A stretch of 64,000 nt of DNA from Sclerodactyla briareus (GCA_026419785.1 JAODTK010005761.1:62001-126000), one strand, 5' to 3'. Positions 45,400-57,556 are shown, numbered from the stretch's first letter. The notes: a model not told the origin generated them from the letters alone. Made by a program: numbers and translations.

Positions 45400-45910
45400 T
45401 TAAAAGCATGTCAAAAAGAATTATTGCTCTCATAGCTGTTGGGAGAATGATATACAACACCGATTATAAAGGATCTGGGAATACCTGAAGTGTTGGACGG
45501 AATTTCACACCAAACAGAATTGACATAACTAACACCAATATTTGATCTCTCAAAGCTATTCAAGTCAGACCTCACATACAACAAAACTCCACCCCCAAAT
45601 GCCACGATAGTATCTGTACATCTTGCTATAAGCAACATAACCTGGAACGTTAACTTCGGCTGAGGAAATTTCACTGTTTTAATAGCCAAGACTCCTGTTA
45701 TCCAACGACGTCAGGCTACCGTTCCTGGACCAAAATTAGGAACTCATCAAATTTATTCCTGATACTTTGAACATTAGCAAGAAAAAATGCGCTTCTAATA
45801 TGCCTATCTCAAATAGTATGCCTAGCTTGCAGACCTCGTAATTAAACACTGCGCGACTACCATTTACAACCCTGTCCTAGTGTGAGCTGATACACCTCTC
45901 GTGCCTCCGA
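45400..45910 (-). pseudogene. CR1-like endonuclease region
   Basis: Minus-strand frames give LANVQSIRNKFDEFLILVQE, PDVVG, ESWL, then FGGGVLLYVRSDLNSF, VNSVWCEIPS and RSFIIGVVYHSPNS. This is the usual APE-type endonuclease pattern of CR1/Jockey LINEs (NARSI-NK, TWL, GGGV, GVVYRPPN). Confidence 0.8.
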
Positions 45911-45959
45911 ATCTAGTGTTAATGTCACCCTTCCACACACACAAAAATTACCAACTTCC

Positions 45960-46190
45960 CTAACACCCAGGCCCAGTACCATTAAGGTGAAGACCATCCC
46001 TCACCAAACATCCCCCATCCCCCGAACCACAGACACACCACAACTGCATTCCTCGCCCAGCGCACTTCAACTCCAACCACCTGTTTAGGCCACTAGTTTT
46101 ACTATCAGCAACCCGACCGTCAAACCTAGAGAGAATATCACAAATCGCGACTTTAGCCGTGCTGGAGTTGAGTCCTCTCATCCGAGCCAT
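45960..46190 (-). pseudogene. SGNH/GDSL esterase-like C-terminal half in the CR1-like element
   Basis: KVAICDILSRFDGRVADSK, then LNRWLELKCA, and the end block VRDGLHLNGTGPG. In SGNH hydrolases D-x-x-H near the end is the catalytic Asp-His pair, and here DGLH fits it. The N-terminal GDS block of this copy is not seen, but GDSIV is present in the plus-strand copy. Some CR1 clades are known to carry an esterase domain. Confidence 0.65.
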
Positions 46191-46609
46191 GTACGCGGAG
46201 AAGAGGAGTACCCACTGCCAGTTTACGAATCAAACTTAATCAAAGCATATGGCTAGAAGTATACTAAACATGCACTGGCAAGGTGGACATTAAATGTAGG
46301 CTATAATCTTCCTCTCACAACATGATCGTGAATGATCGCCAAGATTTTCATCATTCCCAGGTTGTGTTAATGTTCGGTTATGTATCATTATCAAATTTGT
46401 CCATGTTGATTCAATTGTAAACAACTTTTATAGTAAACCTTTTTGCACAAGGGTATGCGACATGTTGAGGATGATGTAGTTCCTCCTGATTAGACACCTA
46501 CAGTCGAAAGTATGTGGGAAAAATTTAGGCTACTTTTTGGCAGAACGTTGTGCCTTTTTTTATTTGATTGTCTTGTATGATTCATAAAATCAAGTTCTGT
46601 AATTGAAAA

Positions 46610-46885
46610 ATAGAGGACTCGGCCGGACCGCGGACCGAGTCCCCTACATTGGGCGCCGGTTCTCTCCCGATATTGGGGGACATGGCCCATTTTTTCGAAA
46701 AAAATAGTGTGTGAAAACACAAAGTCATGGGGGGGCAGTCGCGAATATTGTGGGGACATGTCCCCCCCTGTCCCCCCGTTTTCGTCGCCCATGTCCCCGA
46801 GTCCTCTGGGTCGAGTCCATTCTTGAACTTCGAGTCGAGTCCTTGAAAATAGGGACTCAAGTTCCGAGTCCTCCAGCACTGGACT
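46610..46885. repeat. GAGTCC-rich repeat with G/C-run inverted segments
   Basis: Shows 'gactcgg', 'cgagtcc', 'gggactcaagttccgagtcc' and 'gtgggggacatgtcccccc'-like stretches, resembling a short interspersed repeat. No further structure can be assigned. Confidence 0.4.
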
Positions 46886-48500
46886 TTGGACGTAGTAGAC
46901 TTCAGCTTGCACAACAATCTTAAATTGGAATTAAGGACATCTGCAGTCCCTCTCCGAGGCTATTCGTCCCTATTTCCAACCACCACTCCTTCGTCCCCCA
47001 CAATCCTGTTAACCCTCCACCTTCGCCCTTTGTCCTCCACCCTTGCCCACCGACGGCAGACACGCGTACATATATGCATGCTCAGTTGACTGCCCCATAA
47101 CTATCTGTGCAATGCATGTGCAACAACTCTAGTGGCCTATCACCTAATGTACAGCATGCGGATCGACCCTGCGGGCCTGCGCTGGCATGAAGCTTCACGG
47201 AGGATTATACACGTGGCCCCGCACACACTGCTGTCTCCGTAAGTGATACATAATTTTATACGTGGGTGTGGGCCTGTCGGAAAGGTGGGACTGTGAGGAA
47301 ACTATTTGAAACTTTTTACAATCTGCCTTTCCTTTGTAGTTAGAGATGGTACAAGTTCACAAATGATATGGTCAACTGCTATGAATGTTTACTAATGAAA
47401 ATGTGTGTTTTTTAATCAGATTCTGTTGTCCATGTGATTTTATTGGTCATAAGGTAGAAAATATCTTGCAGTAAAATGTAAAGATCCATTGCCGGACTAT
47501 AACACACAATGCCTGGCCTATAAAGTGAATGGCGATACGTGACGTGTACATAGCGGTGTGGGTTATATCAAGAAATGCAAGATAATGGTATTAACACTGG
47601 CGTACTTCCAACGAAGATAGAACTCGCCGCAGATAATTAATCTCTCGATTCTTGTATCAATGCACAGTCCACTGATCCCCGGGCTGGCTGGCTGGGGAGG
47701 GGGGGGGGGCACAATGATTTGTCGAAGGCTATCTCGGGGAGGCATTCTGCACTGTTGGTAGTATTTTCCGAAAATTGATTCTTGAACATGACATCGGCAG
47801 ATATAAGACGCGCATTCGACACGCTATTATTTTTCGCTCGGCGCAGATTCACCACAGGCAGCGTCGAAAAACACGGGGCGGAGGGCCGAATTCGCCCCGG
47901 AATGCTTAAAAAAATAGCTCTCGAAATCACATAAGGGGGCGAAAAAATGCCCCTGAAAAAGTATTCATTTGGCATTGGTATGTACAAGCCCAAAAAAGCG
48001 ATTCTGATTTCGTGCATACCCAAGAAATTGTTATGATTTCTGTGAATCACGAGCGTTTAGTAGACCACTGTCTTCATTATAAACGCGACAATCGATAAAT
48101 ATGCCAGGAGTCACAAAACATGGGTAATGCCTTGAACAATCCAACTGCAACCACCAATATATATACACGTACGACGATACCTCGCAAGCGACGCAGCGGT
48201 GGCCGCTCAGGATCGATCGCGATCGACCGTCGAGTCATTAATTACCACATTTCACCAGAACAACAGTGTTTTGCGGGAAAGTTCTCAAATTTAGTTGGGA
48301 TTTCTTAGCATTAATTAATTATTTAATCGTAACCTGCCAAAACAATGTGAAATTGTGTAGAATTCTTGCAAGAAAGGTACGAGAGCAGGATACAAGCTGA
48401 TTTGTGCCAAATCAACTAAAACCACCCAAATTAAATGAAATATGACCACAAAAATTTCGGAAGATGCTTGGGTGGCCTAATGTTAAATTTGCCCATGATA
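46886..48500. other. Unassigned sequence
   Basis: An 11-G run lies at about 47,699-47,709. A minus-strand open frame of 137 codons (47,637-48,050) has no recognisable family. I see no splice-consistent exon. Confidence 0.4.
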
Positions 48501-49203
48501 CAGTGTGTAGTTAGGACACACGTTTTTCGAGCTTGTTTTTGTGATCGCAGCTATCAAATCCCTCACTTGTCACCTCCAAGTCATGATAATAGACAGGAGG
48601 GATTAGAACATGGCACATGTTACTGGCACTCCAGAAACCAGAATATATTGATTTTGAGTGGAAATCTCACTGAGCGGACCTGAGAATTAATTAGTTAGAT
48701 TTGGGAGTGTGTAGGTTTGGGAGTGTCTAGGCTGCAGTATCCTGCAGTAGTTAGGATACCCGTTTTTCGCTGATTTGTGATGTAGTAGCAATTCCCTCAC
48801 TGTCACCTCCAAGACATGTACAATGTGACAGGAATTAGAACATGGACATGTTACGGAACTTCAGAAACTAGAATTTATTGATTTTGAGTGAAAATCTCAC
48901 AGAGTGGACCTGAGAATTAATTAGTTAGATTTGGGAGTATCTTGGTTTGGGAGTGTCTAGGCTGCAGTCAATCCCTGCAGTAGTTAGTACACGTTTTCGA
49001 ACTTGATTTTGTGATGTAGCTAATCAATTCCCTCACTTGTTCACCTCCAGACATGTAAATGTGAACCGATTAGCACATGGTCATGTTACTGGCACGTCAG
49101 AACTAGAATTTATTGATTTTGAGTGAAACTCTACAGAGCGTACTCTGATAATTAATGGTAGATTTGGGAGTATCTTGGTTTGGGAGTGTCTAGGCTGCAG
49201 TAC
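48501..49203. repeat. Three-unit tandem repeat (~235 bp each)
   Basis: Units at about 48,501-48,741, 48,742-48,973 and 48,974-49,203 share 'gtagttagga-acacg', 'ccctcacttgtcacctcc', 'tattgattttgagtg', 'gagaattaattagttag' and 'gggagtgtctaggctgcagt'. They are diverged by substitutions and indels. Confidence 0.9.
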
Positions 49204-51190
49204 CCTAAATAACACAACAACAGAGTGCCTATTATCCCTCGCTCGCCCTACTCCACAGGTGCGGTCACTGCTAACATCATCATTAAACTGCAAGCAAAAA
49301 GCCATTTACAGCCTGTAGCTAGGCGTCACTACGCACAGAGGCGTCTGGCTCTGTATGGGTTGGGGGGTGGGGGCATGGCAATGGGCCTAGTTCCCACAGA
49401 AGCGAGAAATCAATGTATAGGGCATTTTCTTGTTCTCCAGGATTGCCCACCCATGCCGCTACAACTACCACTGTGGCATTACCATAATAATTAGCCTAAG
49501 TAGCACTATTATAATAGCAACCAAAATGATTGAGAGGGCAATTTTTTTTTCCTGAAAAAAATACGAAAATCGGAAGTATTTCGACCCGAAACAATATATT
49601 CCATTGTTTTGTTTGCTTGCGATTATAGTGTACAATTGCAGGTTGCAGCCTAACGAGACGACCATTTGCACTATGCCTGGAAGCCATGTCCACCCTCCTC
49701 AGGCTCTGCTTCCAATCACCCAGCCTCTGGGTAAGAAACAGATTTCCTACCCCCTCCTTACTGAAGGGCTCTTCTAATGACCCCCACATAGCATTAGACA
49801 ATTCATGCCGTTTCACATAGCCTATTTTGAGGGTTATTCTTGAAATCAAAATTTAATGTTTAGTTCCAGTAGACCCAAAACCTCTCAAGTAGCCCCTAAA
49901 TAGTTTTAGGGGGTGATTTTTTTTTTAAATACCGCGCCCCGAAAAATTTGAAAAAGTATTCCGAACCCTGACAAGGTTGAGTCAGCGCTTCGTGCAAAGG
50001 GACGAACCCCACAATATATTGGCCGTGAAGATTCAACCGATCTCAAAACATTCATTAGGACAAATCTCACCACGCCAACCATCTCACACTTCAATATTCG
50101 ACTTTTGAGTCGCGTTTGATCTGCGACGAGCTTGAGGAGGGTAATGTGAAGATTGCAATTGATGCCTGCATAAGCACCCTAGAGTCCACACCCTCAGCGG
50201 GCCTCAGTTAGGCTCTAGGCTAGGCCTAGGCTGGGTCACCTAGTCTAGTCTAATCCTACCAAAGATACTTTTCCTAGTTGAGGGGACAAAAAGCAAAATA
50301 AATAAAAATTAAATTTAGCCCTAACTCCCTGGAGCATTCCCCACCTCCTTTTCTAATCAAACTTCCGCCTTTCGGGCTAACATCACAAGCACTTAGCCTA
50401 TGTCTGGAACCGAGTCTGAGTGAGAATGATTTACTGGCCAGTGATTCTTGTTTTTTGTTTTTGTTTTTTAACAACAATAAATTGTCAGGGTAGCCTAGGC
50501 CTAGATTCGTGTCCCTAACTTAAGCTCTAATGTTAAATTTAATAAACCCGTGCCAGGCAGAAGATTCTATAAAACTCTGACGAATGGTTCACGTTGGAAT
50601 TCTGTTTGCGGACCACCACCACTCTCACTCTCGCCGTCTCGGCTTCAGGTTTCAGGTGGCCCACTCCCCAGACAGGCCAGGCCAACTTGGGTAGCGGTAG
50701 CACAAGTTCTTGGAGACTAGACGGTATCATGAAATAATCATATCCGTGTAGTCCTCACGAATATGTTACGTCTATGGTAGTCTAGTCCTATCGTCTGTAG
50801 CACACGGCATGAAAATTACGACCACTCAATATGTACTTATCTTCCAAATTCCGATTGGAATAAAACCATTTGCCCAAATATGAATAGAATGAAAGCGTTG
50901 TGTAAAGTACAATTCGATAATTATCTGAATTCCTGTTTTAATCACTCGATTAGTCTCGAGATTTCTATAATTTTGTTTGTCTCTACACAACAGGCTATAG
51001 CGGGGCAACACTAACACTGTTTGTAAACATTGGAGAAGAGGTCAGAGCTCAGTCAGACAGTTGCGATTCTGTCACATGACCAATCATGTTTCCTTATCAG
51101 CCCCCGAAACATAAGTAGTGTCCAGGGATATGTGGTTTTGTGGGTGTGGCCGCCGCCGTCCGCCGTCCCCGCCCCCCAGTAGTCCTAGGT
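49204..51190. other. Unassigned sequence
   Basis: No exon, RNA or transposon that I recognise. 'Gccttaggcctagg'-type short repeats lie near 50.2 kb. A CCAAT sequence lies at about 51,081 and a CG-rich stretch at 51,150-51,180. Confidence 0.4.
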
Positions 51191-51400
51191 TAAGCTGTTC
51201 ACACTTGTGCGATACGATACGGTAAGTTCATCGGACGTCTCGGCGGTCAAGAATTGTACTTTCGAAGCATTTCGAAGCTCAGCTTGTGTCTTCCTCAGTA
51301 CTTGTGGGAGGCGTGAAATAGTGTCCATAGACCCTTTAAATCGAACACAACAGTTACAAAAAGCCTTTTTCTCTAGTCGTGGGAACATCACGCGCAATTA
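51185..51400 (-). CDS. Coding-like open frame inside the TTAA element (uncertain)
   Basis: About 45 codons starting MDTISRLPQVLRKTQAELRN have a plausible polar, helical composition. The frame overlaps the left inverted end of the element. I know no family for it. It may be a chance open frame or an exon captured by the element. Confidence 0.2.
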
Positions 51401-52358
51401 GAGGCAACCTGATTAAATAACCGTTTTCCCTGAATTACTGAAAACTTCATTTCCATACATAAATTTCTACGATGTCTTCTGCCGCAAACACATCCATCAT
51501 GGGAGCGATGCACGGTTCCAATACCCAACCCTTCTCTGAGCAAGGGACCAGGCTGAGCCTGTCCCGTCCCCCCCCTACTCTCCGTAGTACCCGGCCGGTT
51601 AGGGTGAGGTTCCCGTCACGACTCAGGCTGTGGATCGACCCGCTCTGGAAAACTCCCTCCTACCCGCCCTCTCAAACAGCCACAACACCCTCTCCCCCGG
51701 CCACCTAACTAACGCAACCGCATATCCGCTTCTATTGTCGCCTATTGGGAGGCATCATAGATTCGCAACTAAATAAGAGTTCCATAGTTCCTATGTACGG
51801 CGGCAAATAGATGAGAAGCTCAATCAGTAGCCTCTTCCTCCCGTTACGTCCCTACCCAAAACATTAATCAACACCCCTGATTTCATCACTAAAACCCACC
51901 GTCCACCCCAAATTTCCCCAAGTAGCCTGTTGGGCGTTCATGCATACTCTTTCCAGAATTGCGCAAATTTATCTCTGCATTGCGCATTTTTTCGCATCCG
52001 ATAAATAATATCTCCTTAGGTGTTTAGGCCTATTGCCTGGCGTCCAGTCCGACTCTCAACTCCAAGACTAAGACAAAAATCAGAAAAAGTACAAGTGGCT
52101 TTAATTCATCAGAAATGACTCTATCAGCAATCAACAAAGTCTGTGGAATTCCAAGTGTTATGATAAATATATCGTACGATGAAATTAAAATATTTCCAAA
52201 TTGACGTCCGATAAAATTCACAATCGAATCGTATCATATCGTATCGCACGGGTTGTGCCCATCCTCTTGGAAATGCCACTTTTATTTAAACTTCGACCGT
52301 CCCGATAAATTTACCGTATCTTATCGTATCGCATCAAGTGTGACAGCCCTTTTAACGA
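51191..52358. mobile_element. Inverted-repeat DNA element with TTAA ends
   Basis: The left end (about 51,192) reads TTAAGCTGTTCACACTTG then 'tgcgatacgatacggtaa'. The right end (to about 52,358) is its inverse, 'ttaccgtatcttatcgtatc' then 'caagtgtgacagccctttTTAA'. A further inner copy of 'cgtatcatatcgtatcgcac' lies near 52,230. The interior includes two open frames with coding-like composition, but no transposase motif is recognised. Confidence 0.75.
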
Positions 52359-52499
52359 CGATTATTGTTTTAGCCCTTCTAGAACCTGGAATTGTTCTTT
52401 ATTTGTCTATACAAATAATAAAATGCAGCCCGACTGACCTGAAATATCACTTTTTAACATACAACTCTTTTACTTTTTTTACCTTTATCAGCCGTTGTC

Positions 52500-53790
52500 G
52501 ACTCCCTGCGGATTAAGGCCTCACATGATCTCTCCATGAGCATCTTCTGGCTCGCTGATACCAATTTCCTCTCCCCCAGTAGTCATGCAGCTCATCTCTC
52601 CATCGTTTCATTTGGCGTCCTCTATTCCTTTTCTTTTCTTCCGTATAGTGTCCCAATCTGTGATTTTGGTGCTCCAACGATTGTCCCGTCTACTGCTGAT
52701 TGGTGGCCAGCCCAATCCACTCTCTTTTTATGACTGATAAGATGTATTGTACTTGGGTTTGCTCCCTGATCCTTTGTTGGTTTTTCCGGTCTTTATAGGT
52801 GATAGTTAGATGGCTTCGTTCCATGGTGTGTTGGGCTGCTGGCCAGTTTTCTTCTTCTCCATTTTTTTATGTTATGTCCCTGTTTCAGCTCCATATGAGA
52901 TAACGGGAGAATGCATTGGTTATATACCCTTTCTTTTTAGGCAGATTGGCAAATCTCCTTTCATGAGGGTAGTTTGGGGGGGGGGGGGGGGGGGGGTTTT
53001 ACTGTATCGTCCACAAGCTTGCAGCCCGCTTTAATTCTCTCCTGATTTCCTTCCGAGTCTTGAATTTCGCCTCGGAGAAGACTGCTGTCCAAGGTACACT
53101 TATCTCTATCTGTTGTCTTCCAATCCCATTTCACTTATCAAATACCATCATTTGGACTGTCGCGCTTTCCTACGCCAAACCTTGTCTTTTTCATGTTCAT
53201 CTTTACCCGCTTCTTTTGCTTGCTTCATCCAGATCTAATGTTGATAGTATGACGATATCACTGCAAAGCGTTGGTGGTTCATGGTACTCCTCCATTTTTT
53301 GTCCCGCTTTTCACTCATTCCAATGTTTTGAAGATTCATTCCAGAGTAGCTGTAAATAACTTTGGGGAGATAGTGTCTCCCTGTCGTACTCCCTTATTTA
53401 TCATGATTTGTTCTGACTTTCGTCAGTTTGACCTGTATTGAAGCAGTCTGTGTAGATGTCTTTAATAAAGATTCCTCAGGTAGCCGTGGCTAATCTTGCT
53501 CTTTTAGTGTTCCTTGAGTACTGTCCAGGTTTCGACTGAGTCGAATGCCTTCTCGTAGTCTAACAAAAGCTACACCGGAGGGATTTTACTCTGCCTGTAG
53601 CTTCTAGTTGAATGATGGTGTGGATGTGGTCCATGGTCGAGAATCCCTTTCTGAATCTGCCTGTTCTCTTGCCTGATTTCTGTCCAGTGTATGTTCTACC
53701 CGGTTTGTGTATAATCCTTGTGTATATCTTGTACTTTTGAGAGGAGGTCTTATTTTATAAATCCCCCTATCCCAAAATGTCTTGTTGGTT
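52500..53790 (-). mobile_element. RTE-like LINE, 5'-truncated
   Basis: The minus strand reads VEHTLDRNQAREQADS, FSTMDHIHTIIQLEA, DYEKAFDSVETWTVLK, INKGVRQGDTISPKLF, GGVP, RIKAGCKLV, then the C-terminus with RKNQQRIREQTQVQYILSVI, WAGH, DNRWSTKITDWD, MKRWRDELHDYW and RSCEALIRRES, across slips. GVRQGDTISPKLF is characteristic of RTE-type endonuclease/RT proteins. The catalytic DD region is degraded, and a 21-G run (52,976-52,996) interrupts it. Confidence 0.85.
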
Positions 53791-54032
53791 TTAATAAACC
53801 CCATCTGTTATTTTGCGAATGCTACACGGAATATGTTTAAGATTTCTTGAACCATCCATGAAAGCTGCCCCAGCGGATAATTTTGGTTCCATGTTTCCTT
53901 CGTTATAGGAATTCTATATAAGTGAGAGCTCCAATAATGTGGAACAATCATGCAAGAACCAAACACCCATTGATTGAAAAACGATGTCTACATGCAAACC
54001 GCTCTGGCTTGCGTTATGCCTCTCCTCGTACT

Positions 54033-55654
54033 TTAAGCGGCCTTTCCGCAGCACCGGGGGCGGGCCTGGCGTCTAAAATCGCTAATCGTTTTTTTCAATG
54101 GAGGCCGTTCCATGCTCGCGGGTGGGCGGGCGTGCCCGCTTGGTATTTCGAATCGATTTCCGGGGAATTTCCCTGCAATCTTACCGGCTCGTAGCCCGAT
54201 AATGGAGATTGAGGACAATTTTTATTTCAAATAATTTTCCACACATTCATAACTGTTTCAACACGAGGGAGGAGATTTATCCAGATTGTCTCTATTCTTT
54301 AACAGGCCTGACACCTATTTGAACACATATTTAATCATGTTTAAATAAAAAAAACCATTGATATGTCAAGTATTTTGCTATTAAATCTCATCTCCAAAAC
54401 CTGTCAATTGTTGAAGTTTTAATAGTGGGCCGTAATCGTTGACATTTAGAACAATGGGTTTTCCGGAAATGAACACCTGTTTTAGGTTTAAACACTAGTA
54501 TGCGTCCGGTGGTTTGATAAATAATAATAATAACAAGAGGGCAATCCCGAGTTGCAGATCTCATCGGCAATCAGTGAAATATTCATTGTGTTTCTTCTTG
54601 TTACCTTCTCTCTCACCCTCTCGCGATTTGCAAATGGCAAAAATTAATCAAAATAGGGTCTGAAAACAGCAATTATCCCCAAAAATTATTCATATTCATG
54701 AAAATTTCAGTTAATTTACAGCATAAATGTCGGGAAACATTGCTTTGATACTTTTACCTTCTTCTGAAATTGGAATAATTTCAGTCCTCCTAATTCTAGT
54801 AGACAAAAACTGAAACAGATTTCAGAAACTCCAATATTTGGCCAATTCCCCTAAAATTGACATTTTTGGTAATTTGGGCTGATTGCATAGGGGAAAATTG
54901 TTATTTGTGCCTTTTCACATTGCTACAAAGTTTGAAATATTTTCATCGGAATAAGTGAATACCTTGAAAATAGTGAAAACTGAAAATTGCCCCAAAATTT
55001 GTCTTTTTGCTTCTACAATTCCAACTTGTTATAGTTTCGGTCTGATTTGGGAGCATAATGTGTTTATGAATATGAAGGTGTGCAAAGTTCACTTTGTTCA
55101 GCACTCCCAAAATGGAGATATTGCCGAAAAAACAAAAAAATCTGACGGACACGCAAACGCACACACACACACACGCGCACACACACAAACTGGAAAGAGC
55201 TGAGTACCGCATTGTGCACGCTCATGTGGATCACCCGCGCAGCCTTTGAATGTGAGCGTGTACACACTTGCCGACGACAGTCTCGCACCTCTATGGCTAC
55301 CCCCCCCCTCAGTGGATAGTACTGAGTACGACTACATCATTGGTTACATATGCTAAATCGTTGTTGTTTCTGGAACCATATGCTAATCTGTGTAATATGA
55401 CTAGAGTGTGCACTTCGATTTAATTGGCCAAAGTGACTAACATATTCATCTGGCCCTTCAGGGACCGATGACGATAATAATAATAAAATAAATAATAGTA
55501 GGGCTACATCGGTTTCTATATAGCGATATACACATAAAAGTGAGAAGAGGTGCGTGACTCGAGAAAACGGCAGCCAGCCGCCGCCCGCGTGCATGGAAAC
55601 GAGCTTCCGAAACCGCCCGCCGCCCGCCCGCCCGCGTGCTAAAACGCGGCTTAA
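54033..55654. mobile_element. GC-rich inverted-repeat element, TTAA type, copy 2 with nested insertion
   Basis: Starts TTAAGCGGCCTTTCC and ends 'aaaacgcggcTTAA', with GGGC-rich subterminal tracts. The flanks inside match 23,761-24,615: 'ttccggggaatttccctgc', 'acacatatttaatcatgttt', 'gatatgtcaagtatttgcta' and 'tagggctacatcg'. It is about 770 bp longer than copy 1 because of a roughly 950-bp insertion. Confidence 0.85.
54530..55480 (-). mobile_element. Interspersed repeat nested in the TTAA element
   Basis: It lies between two 'aataataataa' tracts that are adjacent in copy 1 of the host element. It contains a CA tract (about 55,155-55,193) and 'aaaatctgacggacacgcaaacgc'. The minus strand matches 63,627-64,000: 'gggccagatgaat', 'tagtcacttt', 'ctatccactgag', 'gtccgtcagatttttttg' and 'ccattttggagtg'. 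The family is not named. Confidence 0.7.
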
Positions 55655-55659
55655 AGTGG

Positions 55660-56940
55660 CCGAGAGAGCGTGTCGACGGTGGAAATACATGGTAACAAGG
55701 ATGTCGTGCGACGTCAATGATACATCCTTCGGTGGAGAAAGAGAAAAGGGCTAGAGACTCAAATAGATAGGACCTTATCGCAAATACTGTTGGGCACTGA
55801 ATTATGGGAAGGATGGGTTATTCTCATCAGTACAATCTTTTGCCCTCGAAACACGGCTTACTTGCGTGATCATGTCACCTCGTGTGTTATCAGTAGTGTG
55901 CGCCAAACTTCCAATGGAGTTGCCTCGACAGCGCCCTCTAACTTTGGGATATGGTCTATGCGGATTTTCGTCGGCGGGTCGGCTAGACGAGACCGCCATA
56001 AATTGCGTATGCATGCGATATAACATTAAACGAGTCCAAATGAGCTGTAAATGAGATCGAAACAAGTTCCGTTAAGCTAGCATAACACCATCCAAATAAA
56101 ACGGACTAACAGCACGATAGACACGACAAATTTATTCCATGGATATCTTTAGGGTATAATGTTCGTTGGGGTGTTAATTTGATTGAAAGGAACTGATCAT
56201 TTAACCACTCACCTTATTGTCTCCTTTGGTGTTCTTTTGAGTTTCCTTGGACTGAACGTCGGTGCGAGACTGTCATGTCCCAGAACGAAAATAAATAACA
56301 CGGTGATTGGGAATTGGTCAATGTTATATGAGGATCCTAACGTTAGAAAATAGTACATGAAAATGGATCCTCAGAAGAAAGTTGATCCTCAGGTAAGAAG
56401 TAGATAGGCTAACACTTAACGCGGTAATCCTGAAGAGAATGAGTGACGTTGAAGAGATAAAAGCAATACCATAAAACTATATAACTGATATGTACTTAAG
56501 CAGTCTCCTCTATATTGTGGTGATGATGAAACCTGGTTATGAATGATCCCTGAATATAATAGGGAAATTTGAGCCTTGACAAGGCTAGTGAAATGTTGAA
56601 GACAAACCTATGAGCTAAAACGATGCTCATGTAAAGTAGTGTAAAGTAGCTGAAGAGTCTGAGTGTGAGTCTTACGCATGTGATGCATATAGAATGTGCA
56701 GCTATATACAAAAATTCTTTGTTCTCAACCCTAGTAGCTGATTACTCCAGAGTGAGATCATGTTTCCTGGAAAGTTGGTGTTGGAGTGAAGTCCCCTAGT
56801 AGAGGTGTATAAAATGACGATATGTACAAATGCTACAAGTAGCTAACCCTCTAGAATTTTTGTTAAACAAAACAATCGACAAAGGTTAATATGCACCACA
56901 AACTGCGAACTCTGGCAATCTCAACCAGTGTCAACAATTG
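55660..56940. other. Unassigned sequence
   Basis: No transposon or gene recognised. One splice-bounded stretch without stops in one frame is on the minus strand near 56,212-56,268, with a strong donor GTGAGT, but it has no family match. Confidence 0.4.
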
Positions 56941-56949
56941 TAACATAAC

Positions 56950-57556
56950 GGTTGGGCCAATGTACACGTCTTCCTGACCTAGTCGTTCGAATACTGGTTC
57001 CTTTTCTGGACACGATGGTAAGAGTAGGGTATTGGGCAACTGATGATTGCTTGTTGGCGTGGTGCTTGGTCTCCTGGGTGCGGTGGAGATGGTGTCTCGC
57101 ATGGTGTGTCGTAGATGGAGGCTGTGTTGATGGTGCTGCGTGGTGTTTGAATTGAAATCGGATGACAGGAGGCTGGCTTCAGGAATTCTGGATGGTTTTT
57201 CATGCTTTTTTCGCATATCCCCCAGTGAACTACGTTTAAGCACCGGGTTACAGTCCATGGTATTGTGGTTGCAGTGGTTTCCGTACCGTGTCTACCCCGT
57301 AAATCCAAACCTGAGTGCAGTGTTGAAGGTCCTGATGGACGTACGTTTCCGTTCTGTTAGCCTCGTCAAGGCTGGGCGAAGGTTGATCATGTGACGCCGA
57401 AGACGATCGACAAATCCCCGGGAACTGATGCGGTCGTTCCAGTGGGGATGCAACAGGTCCGCGGGAGTGCTAAGGGGTGAACCGTAAACCATCTCAGCTG
57501 CTGAGCACTGGATATAACCTTGAGAGTCATTCGAATGCCTTAAGTACTAGCTGGGG
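56950..57556 (-). pseudogene. Ty3/gypsy integrase C-terminal fragment (A)
   Basis: The minus strand reads QCSAAEMVYGSPLSTPADLL, RGFVDRLRRHMINLRPALTR, then in other frames RKPLQPQYHG and PVLKRSS, followed by a polar tail. EMVYG...LP and KPLQPPYDGPY are the standard end of gypsy polyproteins. The upstream side is interrupted by a G-run element at about 57,557. Confidence 0.8.

Larger units (their letters stand above)
42935..46200 (-). mobile_element. CR1-like LINE, minus strand, with esterase-like region
   Basis: The order on the minus strand is esterase end (45.96-46.19 kb), endonuclease (about 45.4-45.9 kb), RT (about 43.0-44.6 kb) and 3' end near 42,940 (LSEEVVLSKSVNAFKNSSDL). It is related to the plus-strand copy at 25.6-30.0 kb, but diverged. 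Frames are broken throughout. The 5' boundary is not defined. Confidence 0.82.

Noticed and set aside
47637-48050. 137-codon open frame on the minus strand
   Set aside because: No family resemblance, composition not clearly coding, and no splice context.
55155-55193. Z-DNA-type CA repeat as a regulatory site
   Set aside because: It is a component of the interspersed repeat, with a GT counterpart in the copy at 63.8 kb. No independent support for regulation.
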